64,000 nucleotides of DNA, from NCBI GenBank assembly GCA_910576335.1, contig CAJTIU010000001.1:1-64000 (forward strand). The letters are read 5' to 3'. The stretch comes from Lachnospiraceae bacterium. GTDB lineage: Bacteria > Bacillota > Clostridia > Lachnospirales > Lachnospiraceae. The position numbers and the translations under genes are program-made. Each line of letters opens with the position of its first letter. Position 1 is the stretch's first letter. The notes beneath the pieces were generated by a model, which saw nothing but the letters and a program-made list of their open reading frames with translations, was not told the origin of the DNA and made no database searches. Positions 55,889-64,000 of the stretch are shown here, one piece after another.

Positions 55889-56977
55889 TTATATGTTTTC
55901 CTTCTTGATTTTGCGTTCTTCCAGATATTTTGAAGGGGTGATTCCATACTGGCTTTTGAAAGACTTACTGAAATAATATGCGTCTGAATATCCCACCAGC
56001 TCTGCGACCTCCATCACTGTAATATCCGGGGTTTCTTCCATCATCTTCCTCCCCTGCTCCATGCGCACGCGGATCAGATAACGGCTTAAGGAGCAGCCGT
56101 ATTCCTTCTTAAATATATTGCTCAGGTAGCTTGGGTTCACACCGATCTTCTCCGCGATCTGGTTCAGCCCGGTCTCGGTCTGCCAGTAATTTTCTTCAAT
56201 GTACCTTTTTGCCTCAGATACCTTTTTCCTTCCCGATGGGACAAGCCTCTGCTCCAGGGGGGCAACTGTCTCTTCCAGAATTGCCAGAAGGCGCTCCTTA
56301 ACCTCCTGGGCAGGAGCCGTGCAGGCAAGCGGATTCATCTGCGCCATTTCCTCTGACATTTTTTCGGAAATCTCCACGCCAAGCTCGGAGAGATACCCGG
56401 TAAAGTTCACAAGAATATCCATCGTCACATAGGACACTGTCTGCCTGGACATCTGCCTCTCTTCAAATAGAACAAAGCTCCGGTCAATCACTGCATATGC
56501 TTCCTCATACTTTCTTCCCCTGAGCAGAGTAAGAAACTCCTGGGCACTGTAGGGCAGATCTCCCATTACCACCCGGATACTCTGCTGTTCAAGGCTGATG
56601 CTGCTGTCGATTTTCCGGGCTGCATTCTCAAGCTCCTTTTCCAGCTCTGCAGGATCAAGGGGCTTTAAAAGAAAACTGACTGCACCAAACTGGATGGCCT
56701 CCCTTGCATACTCGAATTCTCCATACGCTGTCAGTATCAGAATCTGTGTATCCGGAAGGATTTCCTTCACACGGCGGGATACCTCAAGTCCGTTCATGAA
56801 CGGGATATTGATATCCATAATAATAATATCCGGCCTGAGCTTCCCGGCCTTTTCCACAGCCTCCCGGCCATCCTCTGCCTCACCTGCAATGGACAGGCCC
56901 AGCCTGTCCCACTCCACAGAACACTTCACATACTCCCGGAGAAGATATTCATCATCTACGATCAGTACCTTTTTCAT
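55889..56977 (-). CDS. response regulator, CheY-AraC type (YesN-like)
   Basis: A 362-residue protein. The receiver has DD at residues 8-9, phospho-acceptor Asp55 in IIIMDINIP and Lys in FLLKPLDP. A middle helical linker is followed by an AraC DNA-binding domain (NQIAEKIGVNPSYLSNIFKKE, then VMEVAELVGYSDAYYFSKSFK). Its start overlaps the kinase gene's 3' end by 26 bp, so the pair is co-translated. It probably controls the sugar transporter and hydrolase genes to the left. Confidence 0.93.
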   Translation of the reverse strand: MKKVLIVDDEYLLREYVKCSVEWDRLGLSIAGEAEDGREAVEKAGKLRPDIIIMDINIPFMNGLEVSRRVKEILPDTQILILTAYGEFEYAREAIQFGAVSFLLKPLDPAELEKELENAARKIDSSISLEQQSIRVVMGDLPYSAQEFLTLLRGRKYEEAYAVIDRSFVLFEERQMSRQTVSYVTMDILVNFTGYLSELGVEISEKMSEEMAQMNPLACTAPAQEVKERLLAILEETVAPLEQRLVPSGRKKVSEAKRYIEENYWQTETGLNQIAEKIGVNPSYLSNIFKKEYGCSLSRYLIRVRMEQGRKMMEETPDITVMEVAELVGYSDAYYFSKSFKSQYGITPSKYLEERKIKKENI

Positions 56978-58868
56978 ATCTCTCCTCTCCTTTGGAACCA
57001 GTCCCAGGGGGAACGGCCATGGGTGTATACTCGAATGGTATTCTTACCGTAACCACAGTTCCATTACCGGGGCTTCCGGAAACAGAAATCCCGTATTCCT
57101 CGCCAAAATAAAGCTTCAGTCTCTGCTGTATATTATATAGTCCGAAGCCGAAGGGCTGTTCCTCCTTTCCCCGGTCAGAGGAAAGAGCCTCCTGAGCCTT
57201 ATTCGTGTCTATACCGATTCCATTATCCTCCACTTCAATCAGTACCATCTCCCCCTGCCGGTATCCGCGAATCCGGATATATCCTTTATGGGGAACATTT
57301 TTCACGCCATGATAGATTGCATTTTCCACAATGGGCTGAAGCGTAAGCTTTACAATTACTGTTTCCAGAATCTCTCCAGGAAATTCAATCTGATACGTAA
57401 TCTTATCTCCGTACCGCATAGACTGAATCTGAAGGTAACTCTCAATATTCTTTATTTCTTCGCTAAGGGGAATCAGATTCTTCCCATTACTTAAGGCTGT
57501 ACGGTAAAATTGTCCGATGGAGCGGATCATCTGGAATGCATCCTCTGACTTCTGCATCTTTATCAGTGCGCTGACACTGCTTAACGTATTATAGAGGAAG
57601 TGGGGGTTAATCTGTGCCTGCAGAACGGCAAGCTCGTATTTGCGCTTGTCACGCTGTTCCTTATATACCTGGTCCACCAGGTTCTTAATCTGACCTGTCA
57701 TCTTGTTAAATTCCATCGAGAGCATGCCAATCTCATCTTCAGCGTGCACCGGAACACTGACATTTAAGTGTCCCTGTCCCAGGCTTTTCATGGTATGCGC
57801 AAGCTCAGAAAGTGGTCTTGTCACACTGTGCGCCAGGCAGAAAGTGAGCACAGAACTGATCACCACAGCAAATATCCCCAGCACATAGACCAGAGAGGTC
57901 ATGGCCTTTCCCGGCTCCATAAGCGTGCTGACCGGAGTGATTCCGATCATAATCCAGTTCAATGTGTCAATCCTTGCAGCCGTAATAAAATATTTCTCGC
58001 CGCCTATGTTAAAGGTATTCCCGTCCCGGTCTCCTTCTGTCGCCCACTGGAAAAACTCCTCCTTCCCAACATTCTGCCCTGCTCTCTCATCCTTCTTTTC
58101 CTCTGTCTTCGTATCCATTTTCCTGTCTGACCTGTCTGAAAAAAGCTTGACATCTCCCTCCATATCCACAACCATATACTGGCCGTCCTCCTCATAACGA
58201 AGAGGCGTGAAGTTCTTACTCAGGAGCTCGGACTTATACTCTATAATAATATAACCCTTAATCTGTCCTGACGGGTAATCCCGGTAGGGCCTCAGATAAG
58301 CAATCCCTCCGTCCTGATATCCGTCCTCACGCTTTTCGTACAGGTCAATCCATCCAGGCTTCGCCTTTTCCCCCTGTATGTCCTCAAATAACTGCTGGTA
58401 AAGCCCTGCCCTTGAGCGGATTCCATTGGAATTCACCATCTCCCCGTCTGCCGCATAGATCGAAATACTGCTGAACTGCTGCTTCGGATACAGGGCCTCC
58501 AGATAATCTAGGTGGCTCTCCACCCGGATCCGCTGCTTTAAGCGCTGCCCATAGTCTGAATCTTTACTGTCAAGAAACCATGCCTCCACGTCCTCATTCG
58601 TAAACAGAATCTTCGTGATACGTTCCGCATCTGACAAGATCTCCGTGCAATTATCCGACACAATCCGGAACTTCTGCACATATTCATTACCCACAATTCC
58701 CAGTACGGATTTTTCAAAGAAAAAATTAAGTAATATGATGAACGAAAGCATGATAAGAGAAATAAGCACAATATTAAGAAGGGAAAACTTCTTTGCCAGA
58801 TTTGGGGACGGGGCATTTTTAAAAATGCCCCGTCCCAGATTGAAAATGACCTGTCCCCATTTGCGCAT
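56952..58868 (-). CDS. sensor histidine kinase, YesM-like
   Basis: A 638-residue kinase: transmembrane helix near 33-53, a large extracellular sensing domain (55-300), a second helix near 310-330, HAMP (330-385), the His-kinase motif QINPHFLYNTL near 430 and ATPase boxes VENAIYHGVKN and EVEDNGIGID. ATG 58868 has AGGAG nine bases upstream. The first 25 or so codons lie within a dispersed palindrome (58800-58862), giving an unusual leader peptide, LGRGIFKNAPS. It may sense extracellular sugar or its binding protein. Confidence 0.92.
   Translation of the reverse strand: MRKWGQVIFNLGRGIFKNAPSPNLAKKFSLLNIVLISLIMLSFIILLNFFFEKSVLGIVGNEYVQKFRIVSDNCTEILSDAERITKILFTNEDVEAWFLDSKDSDYGQRLKQRIRVESHLDYLEALYPKQQFSSISIYAADGEMVNSNGIRSRAGLYQQLFEDIQGEKAKPGWIDLYEKREDGYQDGGIAYLRPYRDYPSGQIKGYIIIEYKSELLSKNFTPLRYEEDGQYMVVDMEGDVKLFSDRSDRKMDTKTEEKKDERAGQNVGKEEFFQWATEGDRDGNTFNIGGEKYFITAARIDTLNWIMIGITPVSTLMEPGKAMTSLVYVLGIFAVVISSVLTFCLAHSVTRPLSELAHTMKSLGQGHLNVSVPVHAEDEIGMLSMEFNKMTGQIKNLVDQVYKEQRDKRKYELAVLQAQINPHFLYNTLSSVSALIKMQKSEDAFQMIRSIGQFYRTALSNGKNLIPLSEEIKNIESYLQIQSMRYGDKITYQIEFPGEILETVIVKLTLQPIVENAIYHGVKNVPHKGYIRIRGYRQGEMVLIEVEDNGIGIDTNKAQEALSSDRGKEEQPFGFGLYNIQQRLKLYFGEEYGISVSGSPGNGTVVTVRIPFEYTPMAVPPGTGSKGEERYEKGTDRR
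58800..58862. repeat. 63-bp extended palindrome inside the kinase 5' coding region
   Basis: The GGGGACGGGGCATTTTT / AAAAATGCCCCGTCCC arms are extended by AGATTGAAAATGACCTGTCC. It is the same long form as at 61404-61466. Here it is in frame with the sensor kinase gene. Confidence 0.85.
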
Positions 58869-58880
58869 CCTTTCAAGCTC

Positions 58881-59561
58881 CTATGAGGATGTGGGGATAT
58901 ATGGCCTGATCGCACCTGCCACGTTACTGATCGGCATGGTCTGAAGCCACACATGTCCCGGACCGCTGATGACGGTATTGAAGATTCCTTCCCCGCCGAA
59001 CAGCATGTTCTTTACCCCCGGCACGCTCTGAATATCCATACTGCAGGTTCCACTCATGGCTGCAAGATATCCAGTATCAATTACGATCTGCTGACCGGCC
59101 TGAAGCTCATACTCAACCACATGTCCGTCAAATTCTGCAAACATGGTTCCGTGGCCGCTTACTTTCTGCATGATGAAGCCCTCGCCTCCGAACAGTCCAG
59201 ATCCCAGCTTCTTGCGAAAATGCACAGAAAGCTGCACTCCTGCCTCTGATGCGAGAAATGCGCTTTTCTGGAAAATCATGTCCTGTCCCGGCGCAATCTG
59301 GAATGCCTTAATCGAACCCGGAAAGCTGGATGCGAATGCAATCATTCCAGGTCCGCCCTGTGCGGTATAGACATTTTGGAACATCTTTTCTCCGGAAAAT
59401 GCTCTTCCGAATGCTTTGCCTATTCCTCCGTTACTAGTAGTTTCCATCCGCATATTCGGCGACATCCAGGACATGGCTCCGCCCTCCGTAATCATCTTCT
59501 CTCCGCCTTCCAGCTCGCAGATCACGACTGGAAGTGTCTCTCCTTGTATCTGGTATCTCAT
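58881..59561 (-). CDS. AIM24/TIGR00266 family protein
   Basis: A 226-residue beta-rich protein with the repeated glycine motifs of the family (MITEGGAMSWMSPNM, FSGEKMFQNVYTAQGGPGMIAF, GLFGGEGFIMQKVSGHGTMFAEFDG, VKNMLFGGEGIFNTVISGPG). The fold resembles the Trp RNA-binding attenuation protein; its role is not established. ATG 59561 follows TAGGAGGTAGAAGG. It ends 12 bp before the sensor kinase, so it may be part of that transcript. Confidence 0.9.
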   Translation of the reverse strand: MRYQIQGETLPVVICELEGGEKMITEGGAMSWMSPNMRMETTSNGGIGKAFGRAFSGEKMFQNVYTAQGGPGMIAFASSFPGSIKAFQIAPGQDMIFQKSAFLASEAGVQLSVHFRKKLGSGLFGGEGFIMQKVSGHGTMFAEFDGHVVEYELQAGQQIVIDTGYLAAMSGTCSMDIQSVPGVKNMLFGGEGIFNTVISGPGHVWLQTMPISNVAGAIRPYIPTSS

Positions 59562-59597
59562 CCTTCTACCTCCTAAAAATTATTTTTGTAAAAAGTC

Positions 59598-60386
59598 TCA
59601 TTCCAGTATGTCCAACTGTTCTATATATGTCTCAATACGCTTTTTTTCCTCTTTCGTAACAGGTTTCCCTGAAAAATAATACTGGATTCTTCCGTTGCCT
59701 TCCTTTTCAAAAGGATCTTTCTCTTTTCTTATGCCAAGCTTTCTCATAAGCTGTCGTATTGTTCCCGCATTTCCATCCACGAGCTGTACTGTGTCTGGAA
59801 ATATCCTTTTATAATATGCCTTAAAATAGTTAAAGTGCGTGCATCCAAGGACAAATGCCTTATAATTTTCCGGTGAGTAGTTTTTCAACTCGTTCCTAAG
59901 GTACTCTGTAATCTCCTCTGTATGGAAATCTCCTCTTTCTGCAAACCGTACAAGTCCAGGAAGCGCCACAAGATCCACCCTGTCTTCCCGGTCCACCTGC
60001 TCTAAGAGATGATGAAGCTTGTCCCCGGCAATCGTCACCGGAGTGGCCGCCACAAGAATCCTTCCCGGAAGATGTCCGTAGACCTCCACTGCCTGTTTCA
60101 CTGCAGGCTCCATGCCAATAATCGGCACCGGGAAACGGCTTCTGTACTCCTTCGTGGCAACACTGGTCGCCGTATTGCAGGCAATCACGATTGCATCCAC
60201 TTGTTTTTCCAGCATGAATCTAATGATCTCATCTATATAGCCTCTGATCTGCTCTCCTGTCTTTTCCCCGTATGGTACATGCTCCTCATCCGCATAATAG
60301 ATGAACTCAGCTTCCGGAATCTCCCTGAGCGCCTGATGAAGAACCGATAAACCTCCTATCCCTGAATCAAATATTCCTACCCTCAT
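59598..60386 (-). CDS. murI: glutamate racemase
   Basis: A 262-residue enzyme that makes D-glutamate for peptidoglycan. The two catalytic cysteines lie in ACNTATSVA (near residue 74) and GCTHFNYF (near 181). The N-terminal VGIFDSGIGGLSV holds the catalytic Asp and Ser. It stands alone, 37 bp upstream of the AIM24 gene in the same direction. Confidence 0.95.
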   Translation of the reverse strand: MRVGIFDSGIGGLSVLHQALREIPEAEFIYYADEEHVPYGEKTGEQIRGYIDEIIRFMLEKQVDAIVIACNTATSVATKEYRSRFPVPIIGMEPAVKQAVEVYGHLPGRILVAATPVTIAGDKLHHLLEQVDREDRVDLVALPGLVRFAERGDFHTEEITEYLRNELKNYSPENYKAFVLGCTHFNYFKAYYKRIFPDTVQLVDGNAGTIRQLMRKLGIRKEKDPFEKEGNGRIQYYFSGKPVTKEEKKRIETYIEQLDILE

Positions 60387-60439
60387 TGCTCTTACTCCTG
60401 TGTACCTGAAATTTATATTCTTTAAACGGAATTCTCTTT

Positions 60440-60571
60440 GTTATACTCACAGCCGATGAAATCTGCCGCGAGTATCGCGCCAGTCGCAGCCGCAAAGGGG
60501 CATACTTCCTTATTCGGCTGTGCGCATCATGTTATGCTGCGCGGCAGATTTATCTGGCGCACAGTATACTT
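60440..60571. repeat. short inverted-repeat element between murI and the TRIC gene
   Basis: AAATCTGCCGCG (60459-60470) and CGCGGCAGATTT (60540-60551) lie between GTTATACTCAC and CACAGTATAC outer ends. ATCTGCCGCG also occurs inside the 52080 element, so the two may be related. The remaining part of the 364-bp gap (60387-60750) shows no gene. Confidence 0.55.
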
Positions 60572-60750
60572 CAGACGTGGTTTTCTGTTTGCAGGCGTGC
60601 CTGTGACCATTCCCTTTACGTCTCTATAGTATTGTAACATATTTCTATTGACATGTCCGATTAATTTTAGTATCATTAATATCAATTTTAGAGTACGCTC
60701 TGTTTTTATAGAATCCGCAAATATTAATATAGAAAGGACAGATAACAGAC

Positions 60751-61398
60751 ATGATAAATACATCCCTGCTCTTCGCAATGGAACTAATCGGTACAATTGC
60801 CTTTGCCTGTTCAGGGGCTTTAGTCGGAATCCGCAAGAAACTGGATCTTCTCGGAGTCATAGTACTCGCCGTCATTATAGCCACCGGCGGCGGCATGTTC
60901 CGGGATATCCTCATCGGAAATGTCCCGCCAGCACTCTTTAGAAATCCTTTTTATGCCGGAGTCGCCGTACTGGCCGCTATCCTAATCTTTTTCACAATAC
61001 AGTCAAAAAGGCTGCTTAAAACATTCATGCAGATTGAGCGCTATAACCAGGTCTTCAATTCCCTGGACGCCATCGGCCTTGGAGCCTTCACCGTAGTCGG
61101 CGTGGATACGGCAATCAGCTATAATGTTGATAGCTATTTTTTCCTCACACTCTTTGTGGGAGTTATCACTGGCGTGGGAGGCGGACTGATAAGGGATATC
61201 ATGGTCTGCGAAATTCCTTCTATATTAAAGGAGCATATCTATGCCTGCGCCTCCCTCGCCGGAGCTCTCCTCTATGCCGGGACATGGCAGATATTCGATC
61301 CCGATATCGCCATGATAACAAGTGCATTGATCGTAATCGCAATCCGCATGCTAGCCAGACACTACGACTGGAATCTTCCTCACAGCAAACTATCCTGA
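60751..61398 (+). CDS. TRIC-like cation channel protein (YadS/UPF0126 family)
   Basis: A 215-residue membrane protein with seven predicted helices and two internal repeats, each with a glycine kink motif: ATGGGMFRDI near residue 47 and GVGGGLIRDI near 137. This is the signature of the prokaryotic TRIC/UPF0126 family of potassium-permeable trimeric channels. ATG 60751 follows AGAAAGGACAG. Single gene, closed by the repeat at 61404. Confidence 0.9.
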   Translation: MINTSLLFAMELIGTIAFACSGALVGIRKKLDLLGVIVLAVIIATGGGMFRDILIGNVPPALFRNPFYAGVAVLAAILIFFTIQSKRLLKTFMQIERYNQVFNSLDAIGLGAFTVVGVDTAISYNVDSYFFLTLFVGVITGVGGGLIRDIMVCEIPSILKEHIYACASLAGALLYAGTWQIFDPDIAMITSALIVIAIRMLARHYDWNLPHSKLS

Positions 61399-61403
61399 TT
61401 GCC

Positions 61404-61466
61404 AATTGGGGACGGGGCATTTTTGAAAATGCCCCGTCCCAGATTGAAAATGACCTGTCCCCAATT
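61404..61466. repeat. 63-bp extended palindrome between convergent genes
   Basis: AATTGGGGACGGGGCATTTTT with its complement and the AGATTGAAAATGACCTGTCC extension. It matches 58800-58862 almost throughout. It separates the TRIC gene from the GGDEF gene and could terminate both. Confidence 0.85.
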
Positions 61467-61468
61467 CG

Positions 61469-62359
61469 TTATTTCCACGCAACCTGGTTTTTTCCAGCCT
61501 TTTTTGCCTCCTGGAGCATTGTCTCTGCGGCTTTTACATAAGATTCATACTCGTCTCTGATCTGTGGGATTACCGTAGCTCCGCCGATGCTGACTGTCAG
61601 CCATTCCGAAGCCTCTGTTTTATTGGTGATATGAAGGTTTTCGACTTCCTGGCAGATTTTTCGTAAATGTCCGGATACATCGTCGGCTGTTCCGCCCAGG
61701 ATAATGGCGATAAACCGGTCTCCTTCGTAGCGGGCAAAAAAGTCTGTGCTTCTCTTTAACTCCGGCATAATGAGTTTGGCTACTCTTGCCAGCGCTTTGT
61801 CTCCGGCCGGATACCCGTATGTATCGTTATAGGACCTGAACTCATCAAGATCAAACATACAGATAGAGATGGGAACCTGAAGACGGACCGCCTCCCTCCA
61901 TTTAACAATGTTATGAAGCTCATAGCGACGTCTGCTTGACACGCCGGTCAGCTGATCTGTCATGGCCTGCTCCTGCTCCTCGTGAATTCTGTATTCATAC
62001 AGCTTTATATATGTATGGATCCTTGATCTCACAAGCATTGGCTTAAACGGGCTTGTAATATAGTCAACAGCCCCCAGCATAATTCCACGCTCTTCCTCCC
62101 CGGCCTGGGCAGAATCTGCAATGACGAGAATCGGGAAATTCCGTGACACCACCTTTTCCTGTAGCTTTTTAAGCAGCAGGAAATCTGTCATCTCAGGTAT
62201 GGTTTCTGACAGAAGAATTAAGGAATATCTTCCACTGTTTATTTCTTCAAGACCACCCTTTGCAGTATCTGAAATCTTAATTTCATAGTCTTCTTCCAAA
62301 ATCTCTTTTAAGAGGTCTGCTTCTTCAAGATTTTTGTCAATAATTAGTATTTTTTTCAT
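61469..62359 (-). CDS. degenerate receiver-GGDEF protein
   Basis: A 296-residue protein: receiver (1-120) and GGDEF (130-296). The phospho-acceptor position is Ser51 (LILLSETIPEM instead of LLLDxxMP), while Lys106 in TSPFKP is kept. The GGDEF signature reads EGDRF (212-216), so diguanylate cyclase activity is doubtful; the upstream FDLDEFRSYNDTYGYPAGD is well preserved and could bind GTP. It is likely a GTP- or c-di-GMP-responsive scaffold. ATG 62359 follows AGGAGAGTG. Confidence 0.85.
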   Translation of the reverse strand: MKKILIIDKNLEEADLLKEILEEDYEIKISDTAKGGLEEINSGRYSLILLSETIPEMTDFLLLKKLQEKVVSRNFPILVIADSAQAGEEERGIMLGAVDYITSPFKPMLVRSRIHTYIKLYEYRIHEEQEQAMTDQLTGVSSRRRYELHNIVKWREAVRLQVPISICMFDLDEFRSYNDTYGYPAGDKALARVAKLIMPELKRSTDFFARYEGDRFIAIILGGTADDVSGHLRKICQEVENLHITNKTEASEWLTVSIGGATVIPQIRDEYESYVKAAETMLQEAKKAGKNQVAWK

Positions 62360-62451
62360 TTTTCGTTACACTCTCCTTACAAGCTGCTGTTTTCTGCAGC
62401 CTTTTCAAATTTCACTATTCAAAATTATAGCCCACCTACATAAAAAAGGCA

Positions 62452-62493
62452 AGTCGGGGACGGGGTATTTTTAAAAATACCCCGTCCCCGACT
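62452..62493. repeat. 42-bp GGGGACGGGGT palindrome
   Basis: AGTCGGGGACGGGGTATTTTT followed by its perfect complement. It lies immediately after the stop of the 62498 gene (minus strand), a position suited to a terminator. Confidence 0.85.
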
Positions 62494-62497
62494 CACC

Positions 62498-63997
62498 CTA
62501 CTTAATCTTAATTGTTACTGTTTTCTTTTTGCCGCTGCCGTCTGCTGCTTTTGCAGTAATTTTGACGCTTTTGCCCTTTCCTGCTTTGTATGTTTTTACT
62601 TTTCCGGCGGCGGATACTGATGCATATTTTTTATTGCTGCTTGTCCAGATGACTTTCTTATAAGCACCTTTTCGGGCTGTGACCTTTGCTTTTAGCTTTA
62701 GGCTTTTTCCGGCTTTCACTGCCTTTGCTCCGGATATCATTACCTTTTTTACAGGGTTTTTCATGGATGTAATGGTGTATTTTCCTAATACGCCGCTTCC
62801 ATCTGCCGCTGCTGCAGTGATGGTCACTTTCCTGCCGCCGGTTTTCTTTTTCAGTGTTACTACGCCTTTGGCATTTACTGCAGCAATCTTAGTATTACTG
62901 GATTTCCATACAATCCTTTTATTAGCTGCATTTACTGGCTTGACGTCTGCAGTCAGCGTGATCTTCTTGCCGGCTGCAATTTTCTTTGAGCTCCCGGAAA
63001 TTTTTATTTTTTGTACCTTAATGTCTTGTACGGCTGGCTGCTGCGGCTTCTGCGGGGGCTCTTCTGTCTTTTGCGGTTTTAGTGTGTAGGTCAGCTTTGT
63101 TCCGTTCTGGTAGTCTTTTCCATTGATTGTTGTAATGCTAAATATTAGTGAACTGGATCCTTTTGTAATGAACCAGTGTTCATCTGTCGTTGTATATCTT
63201 TGGTCTGCAAGCTTAACTGTTGTCCTTTTCCCATGATATGACCCATCAATATGGTACTCTAGAACTCCGTTCTCATCTGTCAGGACAGTTTCTGTTTTCG
63301 ATTCTCCCTCGATAGATACCTGGAATAATACTTTTGGCAGAGGATTCTGGGACTCGTCTTTCACCATTGCTCTGAAGACCATGGGATAGCATTCATAATT
63401 TATCTCCGCTGGTTTTTTCACCAATGCATCAAGAGCTGACTGCAGCTTTTCCATTGCTTCGTCTATTTCAGATGATAATGCTTCTGTTTTATCATAAACT
63501 TCCTGGGCCTCTGTGATTGCGTTCTGGAGATTATCATATCCGCTAATATAATCATCTGCCTTAAGCGCCTTTGCTTCTTGAAGTTTATTTCCAAGTGCTT
63601 TTTTATCGCCTCTGAGCTGCAGCGCCCTCTCTGCTTTTACAAGCTTAGAAAGTGCTTCGTCCACCTGCTCCTGCGTAGAATTTGACTCTTCATAGACCTC
63701 TTTTGCAAACTGGTATGCTGCATCATATTTTTCCCATGTACTGGTGAGATAAAGCTCTGCAGTATATCCCACATAACGGTCCAGAGCTTTTTCCAGCGCA
63801 ATGGTGTCTGCCTGACCTGCCAGTCCTTCCTCTGCTTCCTTAAGCAATGCTGCCGCTGCATTGTAATCCTCCTGGGAAGCTCCTTCTTTCTCTGCGGCTT
63901 CCTCTGCTTTTTGAATTGCTGTCTGCAAGTTGGTAAATGACATTTCTGTATAGCCATCTGCCGTGTATTGCTTTGCCGCCTCTAACCTTCGTTTCAA
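62498..63997 (-). CDS. FIVAR/Ig-like surface protein, N-terminus outside the window
   Basis: The 499-residue piece is open to the right edge, so its start is not seen. It has about four FIVAR helical repeats (such as YTAELYLTSTWEKYDAAYQFAKE and DDYISGYDNLQNAITEAQ), then a beta domain (MVFRAMVKDESQNPLPKVLFQV) like a prealbumin-type or Cna-B fold. Two bacterial Ig-like (Big_2) domains end the protein (IVWKSSNTKIAAVNAKGVVTL). There is no sortase signal; attachment may be non-covalent or by the missing N-terminus. It is a paralogue of the broken gene at 27451-29242. Confidence 0.8.
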   Translation of the reverse strand: MKRRLEAAKQYTADGYTEMSFTNLQTAIQKAEEAAEKEGASQEDYNAAAALLKEAEEGLAGQADTIALEKALDRYVGYTAELYLTSTWEKYDAAYQFAKEVYEESNSTQEQVDEALSKLVKAERALQLRGDKKALGNKLQEAKALKADDYISGYDNLQNAITEAQEVYDKTEALSSEIDEAMEKLQSALDALVKKPAEINYECYPMVFRAMVKDESQNPLPKVLFQVSIEGESKTETVLTDENGVLEYHIDGSYHGKRTTVKLADQRYTTTDEHWFITKGSSSLIFSITTINGKDYQNGTKLTYTLKPQKTEEPPQKPQQPAVQDIKVQKIKISGSSKKIAAGKKITLTADVKPVNAANKRIVWKSSNTKIAAVNAKGVVTLKKKTGGRKVTITAAAADGSGVLGKYTITSMKNPVKKVMISGAKAVKAGKSLKLKAKVTARKGAYKKVIWTSSNKKYASVSAAGKVKTYKAGKGKSVKITAKAADGSGKKKTVTIKIK

Positions 63998-64000
63998 AAC

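Noticed and set aside
1..64000. CRISPR array
   Set aside because: No set of regularly spaced identical repeats was seen. The repeated palindromes are dispersed over 40 kb.

Overview
The window looks like chromosome of an anaerobic Lachnospiraceae-type Clostridia. The evidence is low-to-moderate GC, strong AGGAGG ribosome binding sites, a tRNA-Trp T-box ahead of a trp operon, FIVAR/Ig-like and BspA-like surface proteins, a VTC/DUF4956/CotH operon and YesM/YesN-type sugar regulation. No species call is possible from sequence alone.

Region 1 (1-19550) is accessory DNA stacked at the 3' end of guaA. The last 12 bp of guaA (19539-19550) recur at 8677-8688, so 8677-19550 reads as an integrated element. 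It carries a tyrosine integrase, an excisionase-like protein, an XRE regulator behind a divergent operator region, a MobC-like protein, a RepA-like ATPase, a MobV relaxase and TnpV. Its cargo is three GNAT acetyltransferases, a metallo-beta-lactamase-fold protein and a two-gene HEPN locus. Left of it (1-8676) lies an older, rearranged element: a relaxase tail, two inverted copies of one conjugative-element gene family and the 3' end of another integrase. These flank an AbiE toxin-antitoxin pair and a two-gene module of a DUF6414-like protein and a ClpB-like AAA+ ATPase. The last pair and the HEPN pair are the best candidates for undescribed defence systems.

Region 2 (19539-27461) holds guaA with an unusual leader, transposase wreckage, MITE-like repeats, and trpC-trpF-trpB-trpA behind a consensus promoter and a T-box whose specifier reads TGG. 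trpE, trpG and trpD are not in the window.

Region 3 (27451-43900) holds a broken FIVAR/Ig surface protein, two AraC regulators, a hydrolase fusion, an ECF S-component, the CotH/DUF4956/VTC operon, a nitroreductase, tRNA-Arg(ACG) and a polyamine ABC operon (regulator, PotA, PotB, PotC, PotD).

Region 4 (43900-64000) holds a frameshifted HTH/ImmA-IrrE/unknown module between 56-bp direct repeats, a broken leucine-rich-repeat surface protein, pyridoxal kinase, a sugar ABC transporter with a glycoside hydrolase and a sensor kinase/AraC regulator pair, an AIM24 protein, murI, a TRIC-like channel, a degenerate receiver-GGDEF protein and the 3' part of a second FIVAR/Ig protein.

Two families of short dispersed repeats recur: a 42-63 bp palindrome with GGGGACGGGGC arms and a 146-bp element with GTTACTATTCACGG ends. 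In several places they supply the first or last codons of a gene.
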